From Gliomastix tumulicola (Eukaryota > Ascomycota > Sordariomycetes > Hypocreales > Bionectriaceae), in the NCBI GenBank assembly GCA_001599755.1, contig BCHX01000002.1, forward strand, positions 4,198,330 to 4,262,329: a stretch of DNA of 64,000 bases. The letters run 5' to 3'. Positions within the stretch are counted from its first letter, which is position 1. Each line of letters begins with the position of its first letter. Positions 44,186-56,062 of the stretch are shown one piece after another. A program made the position numbers and the translations under genes. Under the pieces are notes generated by a model. It saw nothing but the letters and a program-made list of their open reading frames with translations, had not been told where the DNA came from and did not search any database.

Positions 44186-44740
44186 TCACGAATCGGTTGG
44201 AAGCCTCTTGATGATAGCATCCCTCAGCCCGTCAACACTGTCCACCATCTCCACGCCCAGCCGCTCACACACGATCTGCACGTTGCCCTTCTTCCAGTAC
44301 CCTTCCGGACACAGCACGACGGCCTTCCCAGGGACCCGCGCGCACAGTCCGAACTCGAGGAGGCTGACGGGCGCCTGGGTAGCTGGGTGGAAGTAGACGA
44401 CGACGATGTCGGCCTCGTCCAGCTTGCTGAGCTCCCACTCAACCTGCTCGCGGTACGGGGCGAAGCTGACGTCCTCGCGCCACGTGCTGTCCCAGTCCGC
44501 GCGGAACGGGTTGAAAATAGTAACGGGATAGGAGGCCAGGGAGGCGGAGAGCGTCTCGCGCCAGTCGGCGACGTCCACTTTGGTGGTCGTGCCGGAGAGG
44601 AAGACGGACTTGACGCCGCGGGGGGACTCGGCGGAGGGGGCGTATATGACCTGACTTCGGGTTTCAGTCATTGTGGCAGGCTTTGATGAGCGTGTGGCTG
44701 ATGTGCGGATGAGCGAGCGGCGGAAGAAAGTTTGGAGCAT
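44186..44740 (-). CDS. Nucleoside 2-deoxyribosyltransferase-like protein
   Basis: Family members cleave or transfer the deoxyribosyl group of nucleosides; the exact substrate here is unknown. Single exon, 184 aa. VFLSGTTT opens the Rossmann-like fold, then ADWRETL, VTIFNPFRADWDSTW, and LDEADIVVVYFHP. SLLEFGLCA carries the likely Glu nucleophile. Two starts are possible: ATG 44740 adds MLQTFFRRSLIRTSATRSS, an Arg-rich acid-free leader like a mitochondrial presequence, while ATG 44671 begins at MTETRSQVIYAP. Confidence 0.82.
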   Translation of the reverse strand: MLQTFFRRSLIRTSATRSSKPATMTETRSQVIYAPSAESPRGVKSVFLSGTTTKVDVADWRETLSASLASYPVTIFNPFRADWDSTWREDVSFAPYREQVEWELSKLDEADIVVVYFHPATQAPVSLLEFGLCARVPGKAVVLCPEGYWKKGNVQIVCERLGVEMVDSVDGLRDAIIKRLPTDS

Positions 44741-45784
44741 CAGGTGGAGGCGTTGGGGGGTTGTTGAGAGGCGTTGGTAGACTGATCAGGTGAGGCTGGT
44801 TTCCTCTCTCGCCTGAGGTATAAGCACGACGGGTGAACGAAGCGGGGTTTCCCCAGAGCACACACAGAAGAAAGGAGACTGCAATAGCTTCAGCGACAGA
44901 TATGCACGTACTTATGTATGTATGGTAGGAAGGAAGACGTTGCAGAATATTAAGCCATGGTCGGGGCCATATTATCGCGACGGCGCATAGGCACATTTGG
45001 GCACCAGTGTCTGCCTGAGAGATAGGTGCCTGATAATAGCAGGCAATTGAGGCGCAGCGGTCAGCACCGACATGTTACTGTTCATCAAATCACCGTAGGT
45101 TCAGGTTGTAATGGGGATTGAACCAAGACCCGATGGGGACGTCTTCTGTTGTGAGGGGTAGTTTGAATGGTGTCAACTACTACCTTAGACAAACGGCAAC
45201 CCAACCAATAACAGGTATTAGTGGTCAGGGACGTTGGCTACTAGTACTTACCGACCACCCAAAGTTTGCAACAAGCCACTAGAAACGTTGGGGTGTTTCC
45301 AGGCAGCCCTGGGGAGACCTGCATCAAAACAAGCAGCGGAGCAGCGTGCCGTGCCTTCCCAAAATGTGCCGCGTTAGGTACTATAGTAGGAGTAAGTACA
45401 GGTAGTAAGTGCCTGTAGTAACAGCTGATGCCGCTGTTCTCGGTGCTACTACCTAGTACCTAAGCTTTACGATGCAACAAAGGTGCCACAGAATGGAAGG
45501 TTCCCAGCAGGACGCAAAACACACAACACCCCAGCAAACACATTAGCTCTGTCGACTCTTCCAACAATTTAATTCCCTCTTTGACACCCTCTCTCTTCTT
45601 CTCTTCATCATCTTCATCTACGCGGCGTTTGTCTCGTCTCCTTCTACATTCCATCCTGCTTGGCTTCCCCCAGCTGTTAGCCGTAATTTTGCCCTTGGAC
45701 ACGGGCCCACCACTGACCCAGCAGGCCGGCAACTAGAGACCGCAGCAGAACCACAAGCATACATACAACGTATCACAAATCACC
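44741..45784. other. Divergent intergenic region
   Basis: About 1 kb. Many GTAGTA/TACCTA strings cluster at 45370-45470. No gene. Confidence 0.5.
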
Positions 45785-46756
45785 ATGTCCTCCAGTAACG
45801 ACCCGGAACAGGAGTGGCGCGAAGCGTCCCCAGGGATCGAATACCGTATAGTCACGCGAAACTCTCCCTACACGCGCGGTCCGCCCGCGGCGCCCTCGCT
45901 GCCCTCTCTCATCCTCCCGAACATCGCCCTCCCCGACGGGACACCGATCGAGCTCAAGATCGAGCGGTCGCCAAACCACATCGATCTGACCTGCGTGACC
46001 GCCGAAGAGCTCGACTTCATCGCGCGCATCTGCCCTAGAGTCTCGGCTTTCGCCGGCGCGAGCTGGAACTACGAGCACCGACGACATGTGCAGCGCATAC
46101 TCGACTATCTATACATCGGTCCCAATATCGCGCTGCGTGATCTCGGCGCCATCGAGCGCGCGGGCATCACCATGGTCATATCTGTCCGTGACTCTCGCTT
46201 GGCCGCGTGGAGCCAGAAGGGTTTGGATCACGCGCAGGAGAAGCTGGGCCTCGAGGTCATGCGCCTGGACGTCGACAACATGGGCCACTTCATCAACAGC
46301 TTTCCCCGAGCGATACGTGCGATCAACGAGCATATCATGGCGGTCAGCAAAGCTGCGACCGACAGTGGCAAGTACGGAAAGGTCCTCATCACTTGCGAGT
46401 CTGGGAATGAGCGGTCTGCGGCCCTCGCGGTTGGCTACATCATGGCCGTGTTTGGCGCCCCGCTCACTCCGACGCTGCAGTTCGTTTCTGTGCAGCGGTT
46501 CTGCGTTGCGTTCACCGATGAGGTCAAGAACCAGCTCAAGAACTGGGAGGACATCGCCAGAGCTAGAGCGGAGGTTGCCCGCGCCGAGACCTCGAATCCT
46601 GATTCCAATCGGACGACGAAGCGTCACTTCGATGACACCATGGACATGGACACGCCTTCCCAACGCGACGACACACCGGTAGATCAGGATCGGTTCGAGG
46701 GGCGCGAGAACTTTGCACCGTTCAGAGATATGGTCGATGGACCAGTTCGAACTTGA
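45785..46756 (+). CDS. Dual-specificity phosphatase-like protein
   Basis: Protein tyrosine/serine phosphatase fold; possible signalling phosphatase or phospho-binding protein. Single exon, 323 aa. The catalytic-type domain spans about 100-260: IGPNIALRDLGAIERAGIT, then LDVDNMGHF and the P-loop ITCESGNERSAALAVGYIM with C204, R210 and S211. The CX5R signature is intact, but the His normally before Cys is Thr. An N-terminal extension of about 100 residues and an acidic C-terminus (about 270-323) flank the domain. Start ATG at 45785 is the first in frame. Confidence 0.8.
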   Translation: MSSSNDPEQEWREASPGIEYRIVTRNSPYTRGPPAAPSLPSLILPNIALPDGTPIELKIERSPNHIDLTCVTAEELDFIARICPRVSAFAGASWNYEHRRHVQRILDYLYIGPNIALRDLGAIERAGITMVISVRDSRLAAWSQKGLDHAQEKLGLEVMRLDVDNMGHFINSFPRAIRAINEHIMAVSKAATDSGKYGKVLITCESGNERSAALAVGYIMAVFGAPLTPTLQFVSVQRFCVAFTDEVKNQLKNWEDIARARAEVARAETSNPDSNRTTKRHFDDTMDMDTPSQRDDTPVDQDRFEGRENFAPFRDMVDGPVRT

Positions 46757-47592
46757 GACAGGAGGCATGGCGTGGTGAACGATGTCTTCGGCTGAGTAGT
46801 GCTTCTGTGCGAGACATCTGCGTCGGGAAACAAAATACTCTTGCAAATTTCAAGGACTGTCGTTGGATTGGACTGGGTCGGATTTGCTTTCATGACTTTT
46901 ATACGTTTGCCGCAGCCAACGCTGTTGCCGAGGCGTTTTGTATTGGGGTTTAGAGATGGTAGACGGTGCTTGGGCGTTATTGGTTTCCCTTTTTTTTTTT
47001 TTGGCGAGGGAAGGGCTCGGGATAGCTCTGAAATCTGGTCTGCCTAAGGCTGCCATGGGGTGGGATGGATTGGGATGGAATTCACTCGGTGTTTGCATCA
47101 TGGTTATACTTCGTTTTATCGCTATCCGGATAGGATTTGGCGAAATCGATGGCTATTCTTGGGTCAACTTTTCTCTCACTGCTGGTGCTGAGGAGAAGAT
47201 GCACTCAAGCTAAGTGCAAAGATCGCTCGGCGTGCATTCAACGTCCACTCACTTTTCTCCCAGAGCCTCCTCATTTCGACGAGGTGAGAGCGTGGTGAGC
47301 GCGAGGTCACGGTCCAACGCCCGCCCTTCTTTCCTTCTCCTTCTCCATCTCCATCTTCTTCTTCCCTCTTGCTTGCTTACCTACTAGTAGGTATTGACCG
47401 ATTCTGCCATCTTCATCCAAATTCAAGGCACGCCACTCATCGTACACCGCATCTTCGCATCTTCGCTACATCAGGTGTTTGGTCCCCCCCCTTCATCTCT
47501 TCTGCGCCACCCTCATCGCCTTCTCCCCCATCCCCCCTCTTCATTTACCTCGCCAGCTTTAGGCATTGTATCATCTTAACCACGAGCCCATC
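46757..47592. other. Tandem intergenic region
   Basis: About 840 nt with a T11 run near 46991 and a long C/T-rich leader (47320-47560) before the next ATG. No gene. Confidence 0.5.
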
Positions 47593-49939
47593 ATGAGTTG
47601 GTCAACAAACTCCTACGCGCCCAGTAGTCAGCGCGCCCCCGACGAACCGGAATGGAATCAACCCACCTTCGACTTTCTCCTCGATGCGGCGTGGGCTAAC
47701 CTGGCGAAGCCGCGCATTCTCACCGCCCACGAATCTGCGCTCATCGATCCCAGCAGGCCGATCGAGCGCCACAGTGCGTCGTCTCTCATTCCCCCGCCCG
47801 CGGAGCCCGTCGGCCAGAGGCAGACGCAATGGAACGACCTCACCGTCGGCGTGCAGTGGGCGATTCTCAAGATCCTGTGCGAGAACGAGGCGCCGACCAA
47901 TCCCAAAAAGACGCCCCGGGCTTTTTCTTTTGTCGTCTCGGCCGTGCTGCGCCTGACGCGTCGGCAGATCCAGGCCTTCCTGTCCATGTATGTTGACGAG
48001 TTCGAGAAGTGGCAGAAGTTCGAGAGGACGGCGGCCGCGATCAACTGGCCCGAAATCATCCGGCTCGCGACCGACAGGAACATGCCTCTCCACCAGCTGC
48101 TGCCCAAGAACCGGCCGCGGCTGAGCACGGATTCCATCGCGCCCGAGGCCGTCGCGAACGGCGTCGCTTTCCTGCGCGCTGCGGGCCTCGATGCCTTTGC
48201 CGAGCGTCTGGGCGACTGGATCGGGACGAACCTCTACGGCGACTTCATCGGCCTCAAGGTCGAGGCGGAGATTCTTCGCGACTTCCTCGACGGGCAGGCC
48301 CTCCGGAAGGCTGAGCTTCTCGGCTGGATCGATCTAGCGCAGATACGCCGCAACCTGGTCAAGCAGAGGAAGGAGAATGGCTTGCCGCTCGCCGAGCAGA
48401 GGACGGGTATCTTTTCCCATGATTTTGAGGGCGACCCTCATCCTGCGCGCTACTTCACCAAGGAATACAAGGCGCTGGGGGTTGGGCCGTCGCACAGGAA
48501 GGCGAATGTCGTGGCAGGCGAGGAGGGACCGCAGCCTAAGAGAACCGCCACGAATAAGGAAGCGACTGAGACGCGGGATGCGTTCGTTCGGATGATCTGG
48601 CAGCCCGAGGGCTCCTGGAATCAAATACCCCAGGCACTGCAGGCTGGAGGACCCAGCCGACAAGCAGGCCCTACATTGGCGACGGCTGGTGGCCAGCCTG
48701 CCCAGAGTCAGCAGCAACAGCAAGTCGCGGGTTCTATTAGTGCTCGTCAAACGCCCCAGCCACCATCGACAAACGCCTCCGTCACTCAAGAGCCTGCCTC
48801 CACTCGTCGCCTTCCCTCGGTGCCCTCCCAACAGGCTTTCGAAAGAGAAAGGAGCGTCTCCGCCGACGACCGTGCCGCTCGCTTCACACAGGCCGCAGAG
48901 CAGACAGCCCTGACCCCCACCGCTGCTGCCGCCGCCGCCGCCCAGTCCGCAAACAACGGTAACAGCAAGAAGAAGAATCAGCGCGCCTTCGGCCACACCA
49001 AGTCGAGCTTCGCGCCCATCATCGTGCGCGACTCGGACACGCCGGACTCGCTCCCTCCTCACCAGCAGCTCCGCGCCACGGCCATCGCCAACAGCTTCAG
49101 CCAGTCGTCGCCCGGAGGAGGCGAGTCCCCGCAGGACTGCGAGGCTGCGCAGAACCAGCTGAAGCGGAACCGGAAGCCTAGTCGGCGGCTGCGGGACACG
49201 CTGGAGAGCGAGTCGGACTACAGGCCGGATAGCGATGAGAACCCGCTGCCGAAGAAGAAGCAGAAGAAGAATGCTGCCGCACCTAGGAATGCTTCTGCTG
49301 CTGCGGCTGCTGCTGCTGGTCAGGCGGGTAGGCGGCAGTCTCAGCTTGATGGGGCGAACAGTGCTACGCCGTCGCCGCAGCAGCTTCTGGTTCAGGAGGT
49401 AATAGCTGCTCTCGAACGTCACGGTCTATAGATTCGAGCTGCTAACATAATCACAGCTCGAGTCGAGCGTTGAGCCCAGCGGAGACCCAAACGGGACGCA
49501 AGCAAACAAACCACCCAAGCCCAGGCCCAGGCCCGCCAACCTCAACCTGGCCAAGATACCCCCGGCCAGAGCCGACGCGAAGAGCGCCTTCAGAATGCAC
49601 CTACACACCCCCATCACCGTGACGGGCACCGGCCGTCTCACCTCCACAAACTACGCCTGGTCCTCGCAGACGTCCTACTTCGCCTGGGTCGCCACGGACG
49701 CTCGCTACGCGCTGCACGTCACCGACACCACCAGCGGCAACAGCAGCTCCCGCACCAGGTCGCCGCCGAACCTCGACGAGATGCGCAAGGAGCTAGGTGA
49801 GTGTAGAGTCATCTTCCGCCGGCTCGAGGGCGAGTCGATCGCGGTGGGAGGGGAGGACGCGGATGAGGCGACGTACGCTGGGCTCTCGGACTTTGCGACT
49901 TTTGCTGTCTATGCAGACACGGCGATGTATGTTCTGTGA
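47593..49939 (+). CDS. Unknown fungal protein, two exons
   Basis: No named family recognised. Exons 47593-49398 and 49457-49939 give 762 aa. The N-terminal 280 residues look folded: WNDLTVGVQWAILKILCEN, LTRRQIQAFLSMYVDEFE, then LGDWIGTNLYGDFIGLK. The middle (about 320-590) is Gln/Ser/Pro/Ala-rich with a poly-Ala run. The C-terminal block coded by exon 2 looks folded again (HTPITVTGTGRLTSTNYAW, SYFAWVATDARYALHV). Exon 2 was found because the first frame stops soon after a GAG|GTAATA donor, with a GCTAAC branch and CACAG acceptor 58 nt later. A GTGAGT inside exon 2 at 49799 could be another donor; reading through gives a clean frame to 49939. Confidence 0.7.
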
Positions 49940-50739
49940 AGGATATGGGGGGCACGGAAGCGTGGAATCTTCTGGGATAGATATGAGATGGGTTTTGATT
50001 TGATTTTGGTGCGTTTGGGCGGTTGTTCGCCATTGAGGGGGTCTGGTTAGGTATATCATTGGCGTTGAGGCGACGAGGTGTCACAAACAGTCAGCACTGA
50101 CACATGTCTTCTCCTACGGATTCAGGAGGGCAGGAGGGCAACTTGATTTCTAGATACCCAGGGCAGGTTAATAATCAATACCTGCATAGATACTGTCTTT
50201 CCTGTGTGCAGATTTGAGATAGATGGGCGACGGAGCACAAGTTCAATGAGCCACATGCAGCCAGCCGCATTTGCAAGGCTAGCTGCATGAGAAGGTCGTA
50301 CAAATGCCCTACTCCCCCTGTTCGGGCAGATTCACGCGGCGAGTTCACACTTTTCCACACCGCCTTTCTTTTTTTCCAACGCTGCATCGTTTGTTCCGGC
50401 GCATCTCGAGAGTGGCGAGCAGAGACAAGATACGAGGTCGTGCCTGCCCCAACATTGGACCTGCAGTTTCCTTGAGGTCCTTCCCGTGCATTTCGTCTCA
50501 AATAAGTAAGTACCTAAGGTACCTGACTGTTCACCCAATTCTCTCGGATTCTTTTCTTTCCTTTTCCCTGTTTTCGCACCTTTTCTCAGTTCACGCTGCG
50601 CGCGCGCACGCGGTTTCTGGCCCGAATATTGCCACCTCCCTGCATGTGAACTACGCTCGAGATTCCGTTCCGAGAGCCTGTTGAAGCGGCTTCCCCAGCA
50701 CACGAGGGATCGGATAGCCTGTGATCACGGACCTCCAGC
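49940..50739. other. Intergenic region upstream of dcl1
   Basis: About 800 nt; T/C-rich 50550-50590 leader. No gene. Confidence 0.5.
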
Positions 50740-53700
50740 ATGGCGGCTCACGAGTCTCTCGCGACCGAGAGCGTGACCCTATCGACAGAACCGAGTAACG
50801 AGACAAGCCCGAATATCCTTGAGCTCAGCAAGACACAGGCAATTGCCCCCAGCACACCGTCCGCTGATGGCGACGGTTCAGGAGAGAGCACCATCGATAA
50901 ATCGTCGGACGGAGATGAGGCTCTCGACTCCGATGGCGAAGATGACAAATACGGCCTCGAGGTCAACCCCGCAAGGCCAGCCAAGGAGCCGTCGGAGAGG
51001 AGGCGCCTTGACGATGCCGCCTATCAAGTCTGGCTCAATGAGCTCCAGGGCCGAGAGCAAGATGAAGCGCTTCAAAAGGCTGCAGCCTCTGCCTCTGCCA
51101 TCGCTGACGGGCTGCCGGACAAGTCTTTCATGGACCATAAAGCCATCATTGCCAGCCCGAGAGAGTACCAGACTGATCTTTTTGAGAGGGCTAAAGAGAA
51201 GAACACCATCGTCGTGCTCGATACTGGTGAGTAATAACTCTCACGTATCCTTTACTTTTCCATCAGAAGCCTAACCATCAGCCAGGTTCCGGGAAGACTC
51301 TCATTGCTGCCATGCTCATGCGACACATTCTGGACAAGGAACTCGAAAGCCGCGCTGCGGGCACCCCTAATAAGGTGGCCTTCTTCGTAACCGACAAGGT
51401 GGCCCTTTGCGACCAGCAGCATCGAGTTCTGAGAAACAATATCAACCATTCAATCGGCAAGCTTCACGGAGATACACAAGGCATGAGCAGCACTCGGGAG
51501 TTCTGGGAGACTCAGGTGGAGGGATACATGGCCATCACTTGCACAGCCCAGATCCTGCTGGACGCTCTCAACCATGGCTTCATCACAATGAAGCAGATCA
51601 ACCTGCTGGTCTTCGACGAAGCCCATCATGCGAAGAAGAATCACCCCTTCGCGGTCATCGTCGAGACTTTCTACCTGGGCGAGAGCGACATAAATAACAG
51701 GCCCCGTATTCTCGGTATGACTGCGTCTCCAGTGCATAGTCGGACAAGCGACATGAAGTATGCCTGCAGTCAGCTGGAGTCGCTTTTGCACAGCCAAATC
51801 GCCACCGTCCCTGACGATGTGCTCAGAAAGAGCTTGGAGGACAAACGGCTGATTGAGACTGTGGAAGCGTACGACAGTCTCCCTGATCCTGACGAGGTGC
51901 AAACGCCTCTGTGGACAATGATCAACGACCAAGTTTCGCACAATCTCCAGATGAAGCCTGCACTCGTCTTCTCCAAAGAGGCAGCTTCAACGCTAGGCTC
52001 GTGGTGTGCTGACCGCTTTTGGTCCCTTCTTCTCACCGATTTGGAAGTCAACAGACTGAGGGCTAGGACTGAAAAGGAGTTTGGGTACTCCGCAGTGCGA
52101 TATGGTATCCAGTTCGACGACGCTGTTTCGGCCATCCAAACAGTTCGAGAACTGGCAAAACAGACGGAGCAGGTACAAGTCTCGAGAAATTCGGGGGGGC
52201 TGTCCTCCAAGACTAAGCGATTGTGGGACATCCTCAATGCCGAATTTGGGCAGTCGCCGGCCAAGCGATGCATTGTCTTCGTCGAGAAGCAGTATACAGC
52301 TTTTTCTCTAGCAGACCTTCTGGAGCAGCCTTCGATGAAGATCCTAGGCCTAAACGCCTCTTTCATGGTACGTCTTCGAGGTCTCTTCATCATCAATATC
52401 TAATAACAGCTACAGGTCGGCGGTAAAGGTACAAAATCCGGGTTCGGCATGAGCATAAAGGAGCAAGTATCAGTGCTGCAAAGCTTCAGAGATGGCGATA
52501 TCAACTGTCTATTTGCAACACCAGTAGCCGAAGAGGGGATTGACATTCCCAGCTGTGATCTTGTCATCCGATTTGACGTGTACAACACAGTCATCCAGTA
52601 CATCCAGTCACGAGGCCGCGCGCGGCAACGGGAATCTCGATATATCACCATGATTGAGGCCGAGAACAGGGATCACTTTCGACGTGTGAGTCAGGCGAGC
52701 CGAGATGCCACGATTCTTCAAAAGTTCTGTTCAGCTCTGCCGGAAGACCGCAAAGTGCAAGACCAACTTGCAGACATCTGGGCCGCCGAGGCTGCTGCAG
52801 CCCATAGCTCTCGAACCGGACACAACGTCGTGTATACCGACAAGCAGGCTCGCCTTGGCCTTGACAACAGTCTCGGTGTACTATCTCGATTCGTGTCATC
52901 TTTGTCCACAAGCATGATGAACTACACCCCGGAGTTTGTTGTCATGCCAGTTGGGTCCAAGTTCATTGCGGATATCATCTTGCCCGACTGCTCACCGGTC
53001 ACCCGCGTCTCGGGGTTTCCCCAGAAGAGCAAGCAGATGGCTCGAAGCTCTGCCGCATTTGAAGCATGCAAGCTGCTTCTGAAGGGGAAGCATCTTGACG
53101 GCCACCTTCAGTCGACACTCGTCAAAATACTTCCACGAATGCGAAATGCTCGCCTTGCAGTGAGTCTGAAGAAGAAAAAGGATTACAAGATGAGGGTCAA
53201 GCCTGACATCTGGTCGCAAGTAGGCGGAGAAGTTCCCAGCACACTGTTTGCAACCATTCTCGCCCTTGAGGAGCCAGGAAAGGTCGGCAAACCAACTCGA
53301 CCTCTGATCTTGTTGACCAGGCAGAAGCTACCCGAACTTCCACTCATCCCGCTATTCTTTGGAGACGGTAGCCATACAATGGCCAGGCCAGTAGTGATGG
53401 GAACGCCACTCGAGTTCACGGCTGCCCAAGTCGAAAGTCTTCGGTGTTTCACTTTGAGGACATTTGACCATGTCTTCAGCAAATCCTACGAAGCGAGCAG
53501 CAGTGAACTTCCCTACTTCATTGCGCCAGAGAAAGAGTCCCACGGGTCTGTTCTTGAAAGCGGCCTTGCAAGTGTCGACTGGGATACAGTTGACTCGGTC
53601 AAAGATACCGAGTCACTCGATTGGGACAATAGGCCCGATGATTTCTACCAAGATAAGTTCGTGATTGATCTTTTTGACGGATCACGAAAACTCGTCCTAC

Positions 53701-55618
53701 GAGGGATCAATAAGCATCTAAGGCCAAGCGATCAAGAACCAGCAGATGCTCCTGCTCCCAGGTCCCGAGAGTTTCGATTGTCGGACAAAACTATCAAAGA
53801 CTACAGCATCAGTCTCTGGCCCAAGGCCAAGAAGCGACGCACCTGGCGTGAAGACCAGCCTGTGGTAGACGCAGAGCTACTCCCTCTCCGACGCAACTTT
53901 CTCGATCAGTTTTCCACCACGGACACTGCTAACACGAGATGCGCCATAATCTTAGAGCCTTTACAGGTATCTCCGGTGAGTACATATACAGTCGACGGCA
54001 ACTAGCCCGGATGCTAATGGTTTCCAAGATTCCGATACAGACGGTCTTCATGACATTGATGTTTCCTTCCATTCTTCATAGGATCGACTCGGTGCTTATA
54101 GCTTGTGACGCGTGCAAGCTCCTGGACCTTGAGATTGAGCCGCGGCTGGCCCTGGAGGCAATGACCAAGGACAGCGACAACACGGACGACCACCTTGCCG
54201 AGCAGATCAACTTCCAGACCGGCATGGGCAGGAACTACGAAAGACTTGAGTTCCTAGGGGACACTTTCCTCAAAATGGCCACCACAATCTCGATCTTCAC
54301 ACTGAACCCAAATAACGATGAGTTCACCTATCACGTGGAGAGGATGGTGCTATTGTGCAACCGGAACCTCTTCAACCATGCCGTTGACCGGAACCTTCAG
54401 GAGTACATACGTTCCAGATCGTTTGACCGGCGATCTTGGTATCCGGATCTCAAGCTCCTGAAGGGCAAGGCCCCTCCCGGCGAAATGACGCATAACCTCG
54501 CTGACAAGAGTATCGCGGATGTGTGCGAGGCCCTCATTGGAGCTGCGTATCTCAATTCCACAGATGGCAGCATGGACATGGCCGTCAAGGCCGTGACTAA
54601 GATGGTCAAGAGCAAGAACCACCAGATGAAGAAGTTCCAAGACTACTATGCAAGCTTCAAAGTTCCCTCTTGGCACTTCCCCGAGCAGGTCTCACAGGTC
54701 TTCAACGAGACAGCCAAGTCGATCGGGAGCACCGTCGGCTACGACTTCAAGTCCGTGATGCTGGTCCTGAGCGCCACAAAGCACCCATCTTGGCATGCTC
54801 AGCGAGATATTCCGAACTACCAGCAGCTCGAGTTTCTTGGTGATGCCCTGCTTGACATGGTCTTTGTCGACTACCTGTACCGGCGCTATCCGGACGCTGA
54901 TCCCCAGCGCCTAACAGAGTACAAGATGGTCATGGTGTCAAACCACTTTCTTGGCTTCCTCTGTGTCAGACTTGGCCTACACAAGCAGCTCCGATATTTC
55001 AATCAGCAGCTCTTTGGCCAGATAGACGCATACGTGCAAGACTTGCAGAGGGCTGGGCAGGCTGCGCGAGAAGATGAAGCCAACGGGTCAGAGGAGCGCA
55101 TTGAGTACTGGATAGATGTGCCCACCGCGCCAAAGGCTCTCTCCGATATCATAGAGGCAATCGTCGGGGCCATGTTCATCGACTCCGAGTACAATTACGA
55201 AGTCGTGCGCCGCTTCGCCGAAGGTCGGATTCTACCGTTCTTCCAGGACATGGAGGTGTACAACTCCTACGCCAGCAAGCACCCGGTGACTGTGCTGGGC
55301 AAGCGTCTCCGGGGTGACTTTGGCTGTGTCGAATGGCGCTGGCACGTCAATGCTGTGCCCTGCAGTGTGGACGAGGGCGTCAAGGCTGTGACGGCGACCG
55401 AGAATCTTGCGTCCCTCATGATTCACAGAAAAGTCATTGCGAGTGCCACAGGTATCAATGGCCGGACGGCCAAGTCAGCGGTCGCCAAGAATGTCAACGA
55501 CGTACTTACCGATATGAGCCTCGTCGAGTTCCGCCATAGATATAGGTGCAACTGCGGAAAGGCGTCTAACCAGAGCTATGAGGCACAGGAGTCGGAGAAG
55601 GATGCACCTACTACCTGA
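50740..55618 (+). CDS. dcl1: Dicer-like protein 1
   Basis: Cleaves double-stranded RNA into small RNAs for gene silencing. Exons 50740-51226, 51286-52367, 52416-53975 and 54029-55618 give 1572 aa. The N-terminal helicase has VLDTGSGKTLIAA, split by intron 1, and DEAHHAKK, then SRGRARQR in lobe 2. The dimerisation domain (DUF283) follows (SSAAFEACKLLLKG). No canonical PAZ is visible, as is common in fungal Dicers. RNase IIIa: ERLEFLGDTFLK (about 1114) and KSIADVCEALIGA. RNase IIIb: QLEFLGDALLD (about 1303) and LSDIIEAIVGAMF; all acidic catalytic residues are present. A C-terminal dsRBD ends in FRHRYRCNC, the Zn-binding Cys cluster of Dcl1 rather than Dcl2. Confidence 0.95.
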
Positions 55619-56062
55619 TGGCAAGATTCATCAGCCACGTTGGATTTACTACCTACTCATCAATCAATCTTCTAGTCGACTGTCAACACATTTGCAGCAT
55701 GATGAACTAGCATAGATAGATGTAGAAGAACAAATTTGATCTCAATTCTTCATTAGTGTGGCCTCGGACCTAATAGACAGCCATCTCGCTGGGTGAGGCA
55801 GAAAGAGACGTAAATGTGAAAGTGACAGAATGTAAACGCGAATTATCCCTGATCCTTTTCATCCATGATCGTACCATCCTTGCTTGTGAAAGCCCGTAAA
55901 AGTTCCATCATAACATACATGACAAGGCACGTCTCCAACAGTCCGTACCGGTAGAGAAACGTACAAATAAAATAACAAAGAAATGAAGGGGTGGCCTCCA
56001 AGGCCCGACACAGCTCAAGTTGTGTCTCATGCACGTGAATCGTTTAGCCAAGCTTAGATCTC
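55619..56062. other. Convergent intergenic region
   Basis: About 440 nt of A/T-rich 3' sequence. No gene. Confidence 0.5.

Noticed and set aside
45100..45135. tRNA-like T-arm (GGGATTGAACC on the plus strand)
   Set aside because: The flanks do not form the T stem, acceptor stem or an A box.
48334..49422. 362-codon antisense frame in the unknown 762-aa gene
   Set aside because: Leu/Arg/Ser-rich mirror of the Gln/Ala coding repeats; the plus strand has the splice-consistent protein.
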